Assembly: GCA_022826125.1 (NCBI GenBank)
Contig: JAJDVM010000136.1
Span: 1 to 39,240, forward strand
DNA: 39,240 nucleotides
Source: Defluviicoccus sp.
GTDB taxonomy: Bacteria; Pseudomonadota; Alphaproteobacteria; MPNO01
Direction of reading: 5' to 3'
Part shown: positions 1 to 7,683 of the stretch, piece by piece
How the letters are laid out: each line of letters begins with the position of its first letter
How positions within the stretch are numbered: the stretch's first letter is position 1
Position numbers and translations under genes: made by a program
The notes under the pieces: model-generated
Seen by the model: only the letters and a program-made list of their open reading frames with translations
The model's database searches: none
Told to the model about the DNA's origin: nothing

Positions 1-1002
1 ATGGAAGACACCTTCCTGTCGCCGGCGGCGCTGCGCATGATCGGCATCGCCGCCGCCAGGACCAGCTTCGAGGGCTCCAGCGCCCTGTTGCGTGAGTTGG
101 CCGGCCTCACCGTGGCGCCGAAAACGGTGGAACGCCACGCCGAGGCGCTCGGACGTGAGATTGCCGGGGACGAATACCGCGTCATCGAACCCGAGCCCGG
201 CGATGCCCCCACCCTCTACCTCGGTCTCGACGGCACCGGCGTGCCGGCACGCAAGTCCGAAGTCGCGGGGCGTGCGGGCAAGCAGCCCGATGGCAGCGCC
301 AAGACCCGCGAGGCCAAGCTCGCGGTCGTGTGGTCGGCGGAAACCGCCGACAAGGACGGCCGCCCCGTGCGCGATCCCGGTTCCGCCACATACAACGCCG
401 CCATCGAGACCATCGCCTGCCGGGATACCGACACCGAGCCCCCGCCCTTCGCCAGGCGCGTCCTGCGCGAGGCCCAGCGCCGTGGCTTCGACACCGCAGC
501 GCGCCAGGTCCTACTCGGCGACGGCGCGCCATGGATCTGGAACTTCGCCGACGAGCACTTCCCCGACGCCATCCAGATCGTCGACATCTTCCACGCCAAG
601 GGCCATCTGTTCGAGGTCGCCAAGGCGATCTACGGACATGCCAGCGAGATCGGCGAACGATGGGCCAGAAAGCGGCGCGAGGAGCTTGATGAAGGCCGCG
701 TCGACGAGGTGATCGCTGCCCTGCTGGGGCATGCCGCAGGCTGCGAAGAAGCGCGCAAGAACGCCGAATACTTCTCCACCAACCGGGAGCGGATGAACTA
801 TCCGAAGTTCCGCCAGATGGGCTTGTGCGTTGCCTCCGGCGTCGTCGAGGGGGGCTGCAAGAACATCGTCGGCACCCGCCTCAAGCAGGGCGGCATGCGC
901 TGGACCGTCGACGGCGCAAACGCCATCATCGCCCTGCGCTGCGCCGTCGAGAGCAACCGCTTCGACGATTTCTGGGAACGGCGCGCCGGCGCAGCAGCAT
1001 GA
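1..1002 (+). CDS. ISKra4-family transposase (N-terminus probably cut by window edge)
   Basis: The 333 visible residues resemble ISKra4-type DDE transposases. The stretch SFEGSSALLRELAG followed by VERHAEALG is the usual region before the catalytic core, YLGLDGTGVP carries the first likely catalytic Asp, LLGDGAPWIWN the second, and VASGVVEGGCKNIVGTRLKQ the C-terminal Glu region. Family members usually run well over 400 residues and have an extra N-terminal part, and the window begins exactly on this ATG, so the true start is probably upstream and outside the window. The C-terminus is natural, with TGA at 1000-1002. The gene sits beside a decayed tyrosine recombinase fragment, so this corner has taken several mobile elements. 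Family assignment is by recognition of motifs, not a database search. Confidence 0.85.
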   Translation: MEDTFLSPAALRMIGIAAARTSFEGSSALLRELAGLTVAPKTVERHAEALGREIAGDEYRVIEPEPGDAPTLYLGLDGTGVPARKSEVAGRAGKQPDGSAKTREAKLAVVWSAETADKDGRPVRDPGSATYNAAIETIACRDTDTEPPPFARRVLREAQRRGFDTAARQVLLGDGAPWIWNFADEHFPDAIQIVDIFHAKGHLFEVAKAIYGHASEIGERWARKRREELDEGRVDEVIAALLGHAAGCEEARKNAEYFSTNRERMNYPKFRQMGLCVASGVVEGGCKNIVGTRLKQGGMRWTVDGANAIIALRCAVESNRFDDFWERRAGAAA

Positions 1003-1027
1003 AGCTCACAAATCAGACGTACACCCA
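1..1027 (+). mobile_element. Right part of an ISKra4-like insertion sequence
   Basis: This is the transposase gene plus a short 3' tail. The tail ends in CGTACACCC at 1019-1027, whose complement GGGTGTACG has the look of the terminal inverted repeats of this IS group. The left terminus is outside the window, so neither the repeat pair nor a target duplication can be checked, and the 1027 boundary is a guess based on that motif. Beyond it the sequence continues to the stop codon of the recombinase remnant at 1110. Confidence 0.45.
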
Positions 1028-1109
1028 ACCGGCGGGACCGCTTCCTGGCCTGGCCAGGCCGGGCTGTCCTGAGGGTCGATCAATGCTGTATCGGGGCGCT
1101 CCCCGGCCG

Positions 1110-1283
1110 CTACAAATCCATGATCGCGCCAATAGCTTGCCCGACGCGTTCCGCCGCCGCCTCGATGTCGCGGTCTCCGAGATGGGTGTAGCGTCATCCG
1201 TACGTTGGAGTGACCCAGCATGTGTCAGGCCACCGGCACCGGCACGCCGTTCATCACCGCGTGGCCCGCATGCGTGTGGCCCT
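1110..1283 (-). pseudogene. Decayed C-terminal remnant of recombinase B (third copy)
   Basis: Read on the minus strand, this stretch gives HTHAGHAVMNGVPVPV, then after a frame change LGHSNVRMTL, then after a second frame change HLGDRDIEAAAERVGQ and a stop at 1110-1112. These three blocks match in order the last 60 or so residues of the intact B recombinases at 5308-6453 and 36244-37389. The DNA is also alignable with 5310-5480. A short deletion removes the Arg before the catalytic Tyr codon and shifts the frame, and another small lesion lies between the PVPV and LGHS blocks, so it cannot be functional. The rest of B and all of A are absent. It lies 14 bp downstream of the dppC-like stop codon and points the same way as that gene. 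Confidence 0.85.
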
Positions 1284-1297
1284 TGACACAATCCCGC

Positions 1298-2194
1298 TCA
1301 GCGCGGGCGCACACGCGGATCGAGGGAATCGCGAAGCCCGTCGCCCATGTAGTTGACTGAGAGCACGGTGAGGGAAATCGCGAGGCCGGGCCACAGGACC
1401 CGGCCCGGATATTGCTGCAGGTAGTCGGTGGCATCGAACAGCAGCCGGCCCCACGTCGCGAAGTCCGAGGGAAAGCCGAGCCCGAGAAAGGAAAGCGCCG
1501 ATTCGGTGATGATGGCGTTGGCCATGCCCAGCGTCGCCGAAACCATGACGGACGAGAGAACGTTCGGCAGAACGTGGCGCCGCGCGATCCGGTGCTCCGG
1601 CACCCCGACCGCCCTTGCGGCGATGACGAACTCGCGCTCCTTCACGGTCAGGACCTCGCCGCGGACCACCCGGGCGACCTGCATCCAGCCGGTGACGCCC
1701 ATTACCCCGACCATGAGCAGGAATATTCCAGCCTCGGGTCCGAACGCGGTTCGCAGCAAGTCTCGGAACAGCAGAATGGCGACGAGCAGGAGGGGCAGCA
1801 GCGGCAGGGCCAGGAACAGGTCGGTCAGGCGCATCAGCGGGCCGTCGAGCCAGCGCACGAAGCCCGCCAGGAGCCCGACGAGGCCGCCGATGACGAGCGA
1901 GAGCAGCATCGCGGCGCCGCCGACCGCCACCGAGGTTCGCCCGCCCGCCATCAGGCGCGCCAGCATGTCCCGCCCAAGCTGGTCGGTGCCGAGCGGATGC
2001 GAGAGGCTCATCCCCGAATTCCGCGCCCGGATGTCGATGAACTGCGGATCTATTGTCCAGATCAGCGGGCCGAACGCGACGAAGAACAGGATGAAGACGA
2101 GGAAGCCGAAACCGAGCAGCGCCCCCTTGTGGCGCATGAATTGGCGCAGCGCGTGGCGCTCGCGGAAGCGCCGGCCGGGAGGGGCCTCAACCAT
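1298..2194 (-). CDS. Peptide/nickel-type ABC transporter permease (DppC/OppC family)
   Basis: This is the second inner-membrane permease of a peptide-type ABC importer, 298 residues. The N-terminus RERHALRQFMRHKGALLGFGFL is the cytoplasmic lead-in and first membrane segment typical of DppC. HPLGTDQLGRDMLARLMAGGRTS is the hallmark DppC periplasmic motif, and the EAA coupling loop is seen as VIAARAVGVPEHRIARRHVLPN. Four to five further hydrophobic segments follow, and the C-terminus DSLDPRVRPR is the usual ending, so the gene appears complete. Its start overlaps the end of the DppB-like gene by 8 bp, indicating one transcript. No ATPase gene follows; instead the recombinase remnant and the IS lie immediately downstream. 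Substrate is unknown. Confidence 0.93.
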   Translation of the reverse strand: MVEAPPGRRFRERHALRQFMRHKGALLGFGFLVFILFFVAFGPLIWTIDPQFIDIRARNSGMSLSHPLGTDQLGRDMLARLMAGGRTSVAVGGAAMLLSLVIGGLVGLLAGFVRWLDGPLMRLTDLFLALPLLPLLLVAILLFRDLLRTAFGPEAGIFLLMVGVMGVTGWMQVARVVRGEVLTVKEREFVIAARAVGVPEHRIARRHVLPNVLSSVMVSATLGMANAIITESALSFLGLGFPSDFATWGRLLFDATDYLQQYPGRVLWPGLAISLTVLSVNYMGDGLRDSLDPRVRPR

Positions 2195-3194
2195 ATCGAA
2201 TCCGCGGGTCGAGAATACCGAGGAGGAGGTCCGCTAACAGATTGCACGCGACGATCAGCACCGCGAAGACGAATGTCAGGGTTTGCACCGTCGGCAGGTC
2301 GCTGGCCTGGATCGACGTGATCAGCAGCTGTCCCAGCCCGTTGACCTTGAATATCTGCTCGGTGATGATCGCGCCGCCGAATATGCCCGGGACGCCGAGC
2401 GCGATGACGGTCACCACCGGACCGACGGCGTTTCGCAGGACATGAACGAAGATTATTCTCCGTTCCGACATGCCCTTGGCCCGGGCGGTTCGCACATAAT
2501 CGAGGTTGAGATTGTCGAGCGCGGATGCCCGCATGAAACGGCTGATCTGTGCCGCGTTGTACAGCGCGAGCACCGTGACCGGCATCGCCATCTGCCGGAG
2601 CTGGAACAGCAGGCTGTCCCAGCCCGTGACCCTGTGGGTGGTGTCGTAGATCGACGGAAACCAGCCGAGTTCGACGGAGAAAACGACGATCAGCAACACA
2701 CCGCTGAAGAAGGTGGGCACGGAAAACCCGACCATCGAGACGAAGGTTCCGAGCTGATCGAACCATCCGTACTGGTGCCGGGCCGAGACGATCCCGACCG
2801 GGAGCCCGATGGCGATACCGGCAACATAGGACAACCCGACGACCCACAGGGTTTGCGGCAGCCTTTCGATCACGAGATCGACCACGGGAGAGCGTGTTTG
2901 CCAGGAAATCACCCTGTGCCGGTCGCCGCCGAGGTCGATCCCCGTCAGCTGGGACATCAGGTGAAGGGGTTCGTTGACGAAGAACTGCTGCAGCCAGAGC
3001 AGGTAACGGACGTGTATCGGCTCGCCCAGCCCGAGCGACCGGCGGATCTTCTCCTTCACCTCGGGCGGAATCGTCAGCGGCAGCTGCGCGGTCGGATCGC
3101 CCGGCGCCAGATCGAGCAGCAGGAACAGAATCAGGCTGATCAGGAGAAGGGTGGGAACCGCGACGAGCACGCGCCGAACGGTGTAGACGGGCAT
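2187..3194 (-). CDS. Peptide/nickel-type ABC transporter permease (DppB/OppB family)
   Basis: First permease of the importer, 335 residues. It starts MPVYTVRRVLVAVPTLLLISLILFLL, a typical DppB first membrane helix, followed by the periplasmic stretch LAPGDPTAQ. The coupling loop appears as YVRTARAKGMSERRIIFVHVLRN, which contacts the ATPase in this family, and the C-terminus is NLLADLLLGILDPRIRYG, the standard ending. The extended periplasmic segment around residues 45-100 (with LWLQQFFVNEPLHLMSQLTG) is longer than in E. coli DppB but common in proteobacterial homologues. It lies 95 bp after the binding-protein gene and overlaps dppC-like by 8 bp. Confidence 0.93.
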   Translation of the reverse strand: MPVYTVRRVLVAVPTLLLISLILFLLLDLAPGDPTAQLPLTIPPEVKEKIRRSLGLGEPIHVRYLLWLQQFFVNEPLHLMSQLTGIDLGGDRHRVISWQTRSPVVDLVIERLPQTLWVVGLSYVAGIAIGLPVGIVSARHQYGWFDQLGTFVSMVGFSVPTFFSGVLLIVVFSVELGWFPSIYDTTHRVTGWDSLLFQLRQMAMPVTVLALYNAAQISRFMRASALDNLNLDYVRTARAKGMSERRIIFVHVLRNAVGPVVTVIALGVPGIFGGAIITEQIFKVNGLGQLLITSIQASDLPTVQTLTFVFAVLIVACNLLADLLLGILDPRIRYG

Positions 3195-3289
3195 GTTCCG
3201 GGCGCCTTAATCCGCTGCCGTGGCGGGCGTTCCAGTGGCCCGCGCCGCCCGGGGAACCCTGCGGGCCGAAGGGTTCCGACGGCCGCGCC

Positions 3290-4987
3290 TCACCGGATGC
3301 GATGCCAGTCGGCGATATTCCAGATCTCGCTGTCCCAGGTGTTCAGCCGCACCCCGCCGAGGGAGCGGGCATGCGCCGACACGCGCCCGCGATGAACCAG
3401 CGGGATCAGCACATGGTCCCGGACCAGCATGTCGTTCATTGCCCTGGCGAGCCGGGCTCTCTCGGCGATGTCGCCCGTCTCGGCCATCTCCGCGAGAAGG
3501 CGATCGTAGGCCTCGCTGCAATAGCGGGGCATGTTCTCGCCCTGCCACTGCGTGGCGGGCCGGGGTTCGTTTCCGCAACGCCATCCGCCGAGATAGGGCT
3601 CCGGGTCGATGCCCTCGAAGCTGTTGGCATACATCTCGATGTCGGCGAAGAACTTCTGATACGTGTCGGGATTGCCCGGGTCGCCCCCGAAGAACACCGA
3701 GGCGTCGATATTGCGGAGTTCCGTTTCGATCCCGATCTCCGACCACCACTGCTTGATCAGGGCCTGGAAATCCTGCCGTACCGCGTTGGTCGAGGTCTGG
3801 TACAGGATGGAGAGCCGGACTCCCTCCTTCTGCCGTATGCCGTCCGGTCCAGGCCGCCATCCGGCCGCGTCCAGCAAGCGTTTCGCGCCGTTGATGTCTT
3901 GCTCGAGGCAGTCGTCGTTCGCTCTGGACGCATAGATCTCCGGCGCCGGAACCACGTTGCAGGCCGGGCGTCCGGCCTGTCCGTAGCCGATCTCGACAAG
4001 CAGCCTGCGGTCGATTGCCATCGACAGCGCACGGCGAACCGCGCGGTCGGTGAGAAAGGGGTGGGGATGCGCGCGTGTGGAGCGCGCCTCGCCCCGTTCC
4101 GGGGACGGGTCCGTCAGATTCACCACCAACCGCTCGACGAGGGTTCCAAAACTGGAGACCACCGTTCCCTTGCCCGCTGCCTGCATGCCCCGCAGCACGT
4201 CCGGCGCGAGCTGCAGGTTCCAGGCATAGTCGAATTCGCCGGTTGCCAGCACGGCGCGCGCGGCGGCCGCGGCGTCGCCGCCGCCCTTGAACGTGACCGT
4301 CGCGAAGGCGGGCTTTGCCGGATCGCGGTAGTGCGGGTTGGCTTCGAGCGAGATCACGTCGTTCGGCCGGAACCCGGTCACCCGGAACGGTCCAGTGCCG
4401 ATCGGCCCGAAATTGGCCTCGGTGCATTCCGGAGCCCGTATCCCCTTGCAATCGCCGAATTGAGCCTTCTGCAATATCGGGGAGGTGGCTCCCGTGAACG
4501 GGCCGTACGGGTAGGGCTTGGAGACGCCGAAGGTCACCCGGACGGTGAGATCGTCGAGCGCCTCGACAGCGGTCACATCGTCGAACTGGGCGAGTTGCGA
4601 ACAACCGCCGGCGGGATCCCGGCAGTACGCGGCGGTGAACACCACATCGGCAGCCGTCACGGGACTTCCGTCGGACCAGAGCAGACCTTCGCGCAGTCGC
4701 CAGGTCACGGTCCTCAGGTCGGCCGACACCCCGCCATTGGCCGGCGTCGGCACCGAGGTGGCAAGCCAGGGAGTGAGGTTTCCGGACTCGTCGAACCGGG
4801 CAAGCGGCTCGAGGATCATCGATGCCGCTTCGACGTCTTTGGTCCCTCCCGAGAGATAGGGATTGAGAATCGAAGGCGCCTGCCAGTAGATGATTCCGAC
4901 ATGACCGTCGCGCCCGCGCTCCGCCGCCGCGGCGGTGCAGACAAGCATGGCGCCAGCCACCATCGGCGCCAACCATGCCAGTTTCAT
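3290..4987 (-). CDS. Peptide-type ABC transporter substrate-binding protein (SBP_bac_5 family)
   Basis: Periplasmic solute receptor, 565 residues, first gene of the importer operon. A signal peptide is visible (MKLAWLAPMVAGAMLVCTAAAAE). The family fold is marked by WQAPSILNPYLSGGT near the N-terminus, LREGLLWSDGSPVTAADVVFT (about residues 97-117), GPIGTGPFRV (about 195-204) and VRRALSMAIDRRLLVEIGYG. Paired cysteines (YCRDPAGGC, FGDCKGIRAPEC) suggest disulfides. There is a fair ribosome site (GGGGGAGAATG region just upstream of the ATG). A second, truncated gene of the same broad family lies at 7668-8243; the two are clearly different in sequence, so they are not a recent duplication. Peptide, opine or other small solute cannot be told from sequence. 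Confidence 0.92.
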   Translation of the reverse strand: MKLAWLAPMVAGAMLVCTAAAAERGRDGHVGIIYWQAPSILNPYLSGGTKDVEAASMILEPLARFDESGNLTPWLATSVPTPANGGVSADLRTVTWRLREGLLWSDGSPVTAADVVFTAAYCRDPAGGCSQLAQFDDVTAVEALDDLTVRVTFGVSKPYPYGPFTGATSPILQKAQFGDCKGIRAPECTEANFGPIGTGPFRVTGFRPNDVISLEANPHYRDPAKPAFATVTFKGGGDAAAAARAVLATGEFDYAWNLQLAPDVLRGMQAAGKGTVVSSFGTLVERLVVNLTDPSPERGEARSTRAHPHPFLTDRAVRRALSMAIDRRLLVEIGYGQAGRPACNVVPAPEIYASRANDDCLEQDINGAKRLLDAAGWRPGPDGIRQKEGVRLSILYQTSTNAVRQDFQALIKQWWSEIGIETELRNIDASVFFGGDPGNPDTYQKFFADIEMYANSFEGIDPEPYLGGWRCGNEPRPATQWQGENMPRYCSEAYDRLLAEMAETGDIAERARLARAMNDMLVRDHVLIPLVHRGRVSAHARSLGGVRLNTWDSEIWNIADWHRIR

Positions 4988-5307
4988 GATTCATTCTCCC
5001 CCGGTCGCTCGACCCACGGCGTCAAGATTGCCCCAGCCGGCCTTCCGCTTCCAGTCGGCGTATCGGATCGCCATACGCCATTGGGGCTGCCCTGGAAAGG
5101 CGTTGAGCGTTCCGCCTGGCTTATCTGCGCCCGGCCGACACCGATCCGGCGAGGCATGCCGGGGCGAGTGGAACGACATCGCCGAAGCCCTCGCCGAACC
5201 GCCACGACGCAGACCCCAACGGAACCCACACATCCTTTAGCGCTTATGGCAACGGGTCCGGGGCAGGCCAGGGCGGGCCGGCAGGGGGTGATGCGCGGCG
5301 CGGCGGC
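4988..5307. other. 320-bp stretch without a convincing gene
   Basis: The stretch lies between the binding-protein start and the stop of recombinase B. It should hold the promoter of the importer operon and the unresolved B-side end of the left recombinase element. Open frames on both strands reach about 80-100 codons, but none resembles a known protein or has supporting initiation signals. I looked here for the missing C-terminal two-thirds of the binding protein truncated at 7697 and did not find it, so the element is not a simple insertion flanked by both halves of its target. The motif CTTTAGCGC at 5234-5242 resembles the sequence just after recombinase B' but is in the opposite relative orientation. 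Confidence 0.5.
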
Positions 5308-6453
5308 CTACAACCCTATTCTCGCCGCGACCTCCCGCCCGACCCTTTCCGCCGCCGCCTCGATGTCGCGGTCTCCGAGATGGGCGTAGCGCAGCGTCAT
5401 CTTGACGTTGGAATGACCGAGCAGGCGCGAGACCACGGGTACCGGCACCCCGTTCATCACCGCCTGACTGGCATGCGTGTGCCGGAGGTCGTGAAGCCTG
5501 ACGTCCTCGATGCCGGCCTCCTTCCGCACCCGGTACCACAGTCGGAGCTCGGAACAGCGCGGCCGCGAGGGATCGAACGGCGAGGGGAACACGAACGGGC
5601 TCTCTCCGCGCGGCTGGCTCTCGAGGATGCGCCTTGCTCCGGAGCCGAGCGGAACCTTCCTCGGCCCGGTCTTGGTATCGGCAAGCGCCAACCGGTCGCC
5701 ATCCACTTCCGACCAGCGCAGCCGCACGATCTCGTTCTTGCGGCACCCGGTCAGCAGAAGAAGCCGGACGATGTCGGCCTGCTGCCGGTCGCCGTCCCGG
5801 GTCTGCCGGTCGAGCACCGCGTGCAGCCGGGAGATCTCGTCGCGCGACAGGAAGCGGGTGAGCGGATCGGAGCGGTTTTTCTTCAGGCTCCGGGTCGGGT
5901 TGATCTCGACGTAGCCGCGGGAGATCGCGAAATTGAAGATCCCCCGCAGCACGACGAGCGCGTAGTTGGCGGTTCCCGGCGCCGACCGGCTGACGGAATC
6001 GAACCAGCGGCGGACTTCCCGCGACTCGATCCGATCGAGCCGCTTCCCACCGAAAGCAGGAAGGATGCGCGCGGCAAGCGCCGAGCGGGCGCCCTTCATG
6101 GTGGAGGGCTTGTAGCGCCCGAAATGCGCTTCCTTCCACTCCCCCTCCACGAAATCCCGGAGCAGGGGGATGGCCCGCCCCGGTCGGGCGGGCTCCTCCG
6201 GCCGGTCGCCGGCCCTGCGGGCATGGCATTCCCGCCGCGCCTCCCCGACGGTCATGACGGAGACCGGGCCGAGCGAAACGCGCTTCGCCCCGCCCTCCCG
6301 CGGCTCGAGCAGCACGTAGCTCTTTCCCCCGGTCGGCCGCACCCGGACGCCGAGACCCGGCACGCTCCTGTCCCATACGGTATATTCCCGCGCGCGCGGG
6401 CGGAGACGGGCGACGGCCGCGTCGGTGAGCCTCCTGCGTTCCCTCGCCGGCAT
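5308..6453 (-). CDS. Tyrosine recombinase B of the left recombinase pair
   Basis: Site-specific DNA recombinase, 381 residues. Residues 8-65 form an arm-DNA-binding domain (RRLTDAAVARLRP, then GLGVRVRPTGGKSYVLL), about 95-185 the SAM-like core-binding domain, and 200-381 the catalytic domain. The full active site is present: Arg238 (LLTGCRKNEI), Lys261 (DTKTGP), His321 and Arg324 (HDLRHTHAS), His347 (LGHSNVKMT) and nucleophile Tyr356 (RYAHLG). It begins 3 bp after the stop of recombinase A, so the two are co-transcribed and probably translationally coupled. It is about 72% identical to B' at 36244-37389 over the whole length without gaps. The C-terminal end is complete. The natural partner, DNA sites and direction of the reaction are not known. 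Confidence 0.93.
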   Translation of the reverse strand: MPARERRRLTDAAVARLRPRAREYTVWDRSVPGLGVRVRPTGGKSYVLLEPREGGAKRVSLGPVSVMTVGEARRECHARRAGDRPEEPARPGRAIPLLRDFVEGEWKEAHFGRYKPSTMKGARSALAARILPAFGGKRLDRIESREVRRWFDSVSRSAPGTANYALVVLRGIFNFAISRGYVEINPTRSLKKNRSDPLTRFLSRDEISRLHAVLDRQTRDGDRQQADIVRLLLLTGCRKNEIVRLRWSEVDGDRLALADTKTGPRKVPLGSGARRILESQPRGESPFVFPSPFDPSRPRCSELRLWYRVRKEAGIEDVRLHDLRHTHASQAVMNGVPVPVVSRLLGHSNVKMTLRYAHLGDRDIEAAAERVGREVAARIGL

Positions 6454-6456
6454 CGC

Positions 6457-7578
6457 TCAGCTCCCCAGCACGCGATCCATGGTCTCGGCGGCCTCGACGA
6501 CGACGGCGTCGGCGAGATGGGTGTATTTGAGGGTGGTCTCGGCGGATCGGTGTCCGAGCATCCTGCCGATGGCGAGCACCGTCTCGCCCCGCTTCAGCGC
6601 GATGCTGGCATGCGTATGCCGGAGATCGTGGAGACGGACGTCGTCGAGGCCGGCGTCGGCACGAATCCGCAACCAGGCGTCGTGCAACCATGCGCCGCTG
6701 CGGGGGCGGCGCTCCGAAGCGGACGGAAAAACCCAGCCGCCGGTTCGCTCCAGCCCGTCGAGGACGTTCCGGGCCGGGCCCGACAGCCAGACGGTTCGCG
6801 GCCCGGCCTTGCCGTCGCGAAGGAAGAGGTGTCCCTCGCGATAGTCCGACCAGCGCAGCGTCAGTATCTCGCCCTTGCGGCAGCCCGTCAGCAGCAGAAG
6901 CCGGATGAGCGCGACCTGAAGGGGCCGCTCCCCGGCATGCGCGGCAAGGCACGCCGACAGCCGGCGGAGCTCGTCGTCGGACAGGAACCGCTCGCGCCCC
7001 TTGCGGCGGTATCGCCGGATGCCCCGGCACGGGTTGGAACCCTCCGGCCGGAGACCCATCGCCTCCGCCTCGCGCATGATCACCGACAGCACCGGCATGG
7101 AACGGTCGGCGGAAACCGGCGTCGCGGCCAGCGAGGCGAACCATCCGCGGACATCCGCCCCGTCGATCTCCGCGATCGGGCGTCCCGCGAAATGCGGCAG
7201 GATCTGGTTCCTGAGATAGCTTCGGTTCACTTGGAGCGTGCGCGGCTTCCAGACCCGCTCGTAGCGCCGGAACACCGTCTCCGCGACCGCCTCCAGGAGG
7301 GTCTCCGAGGGATCGCGGGGCGCGGTCTCGCCCCGCCTGATCGCGGCCAGCATCCCTGCCGCCAGGGACCGGGCCTCGCGAACGTCCAGCGCGCTCGTGT
7401 CGCCGATGACCTTCCAGACGCGCTTTCCCTCGTGCTGACAGTGGACGAAGAATCGCTTCCCGCCCGAGGGCGTCACCCGGACGCCGAAACCCCTGAGCGT
7501 GCCGTCGCGGAGGTCGTAGGCGGTCTTGCGCGGAACGAGCGCCGCGATTCGCGCGTCGGTGAGGTTGGTTCTGGCCAT
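6457..7578 (-). CDS. Tyrosine recombinase A of the left recombinase pair
   Basis: Site-specific DNA recombinase, 373 residues, first gene of the pair. The N-terminal arm-binding domain (LTDARIAALVPRKTAYDLRD, then GFGVRVTPSGGKRFFVH) is of the DUF4102-like integrase type; a core-binding domain spans about 90-185. Catalytic residues are intact: Arg234 (LLTGCRKGEI), Lys257 (RDGKAGP), His317 and Arg320 (HDLRHTHAS), His343 (LGHRSAETT) and Tyr352 (KYTHLA). A ribosome site CCGGGAGAAC lies 5-10 bp before the ATG. A and B are paralogues of one another but clearly distinct, so two different monomers are made from the one transcript. About 72% identical, gap-free, to A' at 35119-36240. No excisionase-like small gene is seen nearby. 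Confidence 0.93.
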   Translation of the reverse strand: MARTNLTDARIAALVPRKTAYDLRDGTLRGFGVRVTPSGGKRFFVHCQHEGKRVWKVIGDTSALDVREARSLAAGMLAAIRRGETAPRDPSETLLEAVAETVFRRYERVWKPRTLQVNRSYLRNQILPHFAGRPIAEIDGADVRGWFASLAATPVSADRSMPVLSVIMREAEAMGLRPEGSNPCRGIRRYRRKGRERFLSDDELRRLSACLAAHAGERPLQVALIRLLLLTGCRKGEILTLRWSDYREGHLFLRDGKAGPRTVWLSGPARNVLDGLERTGGWVFPSASERRPRSGAWLHDAWLRIRADAGLDDVRLHDLRHTHASIALKRGETVLAIGRMLGHRSAETTLKYTHLADAVVVEAAETMDRVLGS

Positions 7579-7683
7579 CGCCGTTCTCCCGGTTTCGGTT
7601 GCAGCCAGGGAAACGACGGTTGCGGATTCCGTCCCCCAGTTGCAGAATGCGGGAGAGAAAAACGACCCTATATCAATGGGTTA
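7579..7683 (-). promoter_or_regulatory. Leader of recombinase A with three GCAAC(C/T)G repeats
   Basis: On the minus strand three direct repeats GCAACTG, GCAACCG, GCAACCG occur with their cores at 7639-7643, 7619-7623 and 7598-7602, spaced 20 and 21 bp, about two turns of the helix. The same three repeats with nearly the same spacing occur before A' (35054, 35074, 35096). A T-run (GTCGTTTTT) and the block ACTGGGGGACGGAA are also shared. Spacing and conservation fit arm-type binding sites for the recombinases' N-terminal domains, which would also allow autoregulation. This role is inference; no promoter boxes stand out. Confidence 0.55.

Noticed and set aside
4991..5233. Minus-strand frame with the stretch AIRYADWKRKAGWGNLDAVG, slightly like the C-terminal region of sulfatases
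   Set aside because: Only one short phrase is suggestive, the rest is low-complexity Arg-rich sequence, and the second half of the motif is missing. Not enough for a gene or pseudogene call.
5234..5242. CTTTAGCGC taken as the B-side terminus of the left element
   Set aside because: It matches the sequence after B' but in the opposite orientation relative to the recombinase genes and stands about 65 bp from the B stop, so it is likely chance.
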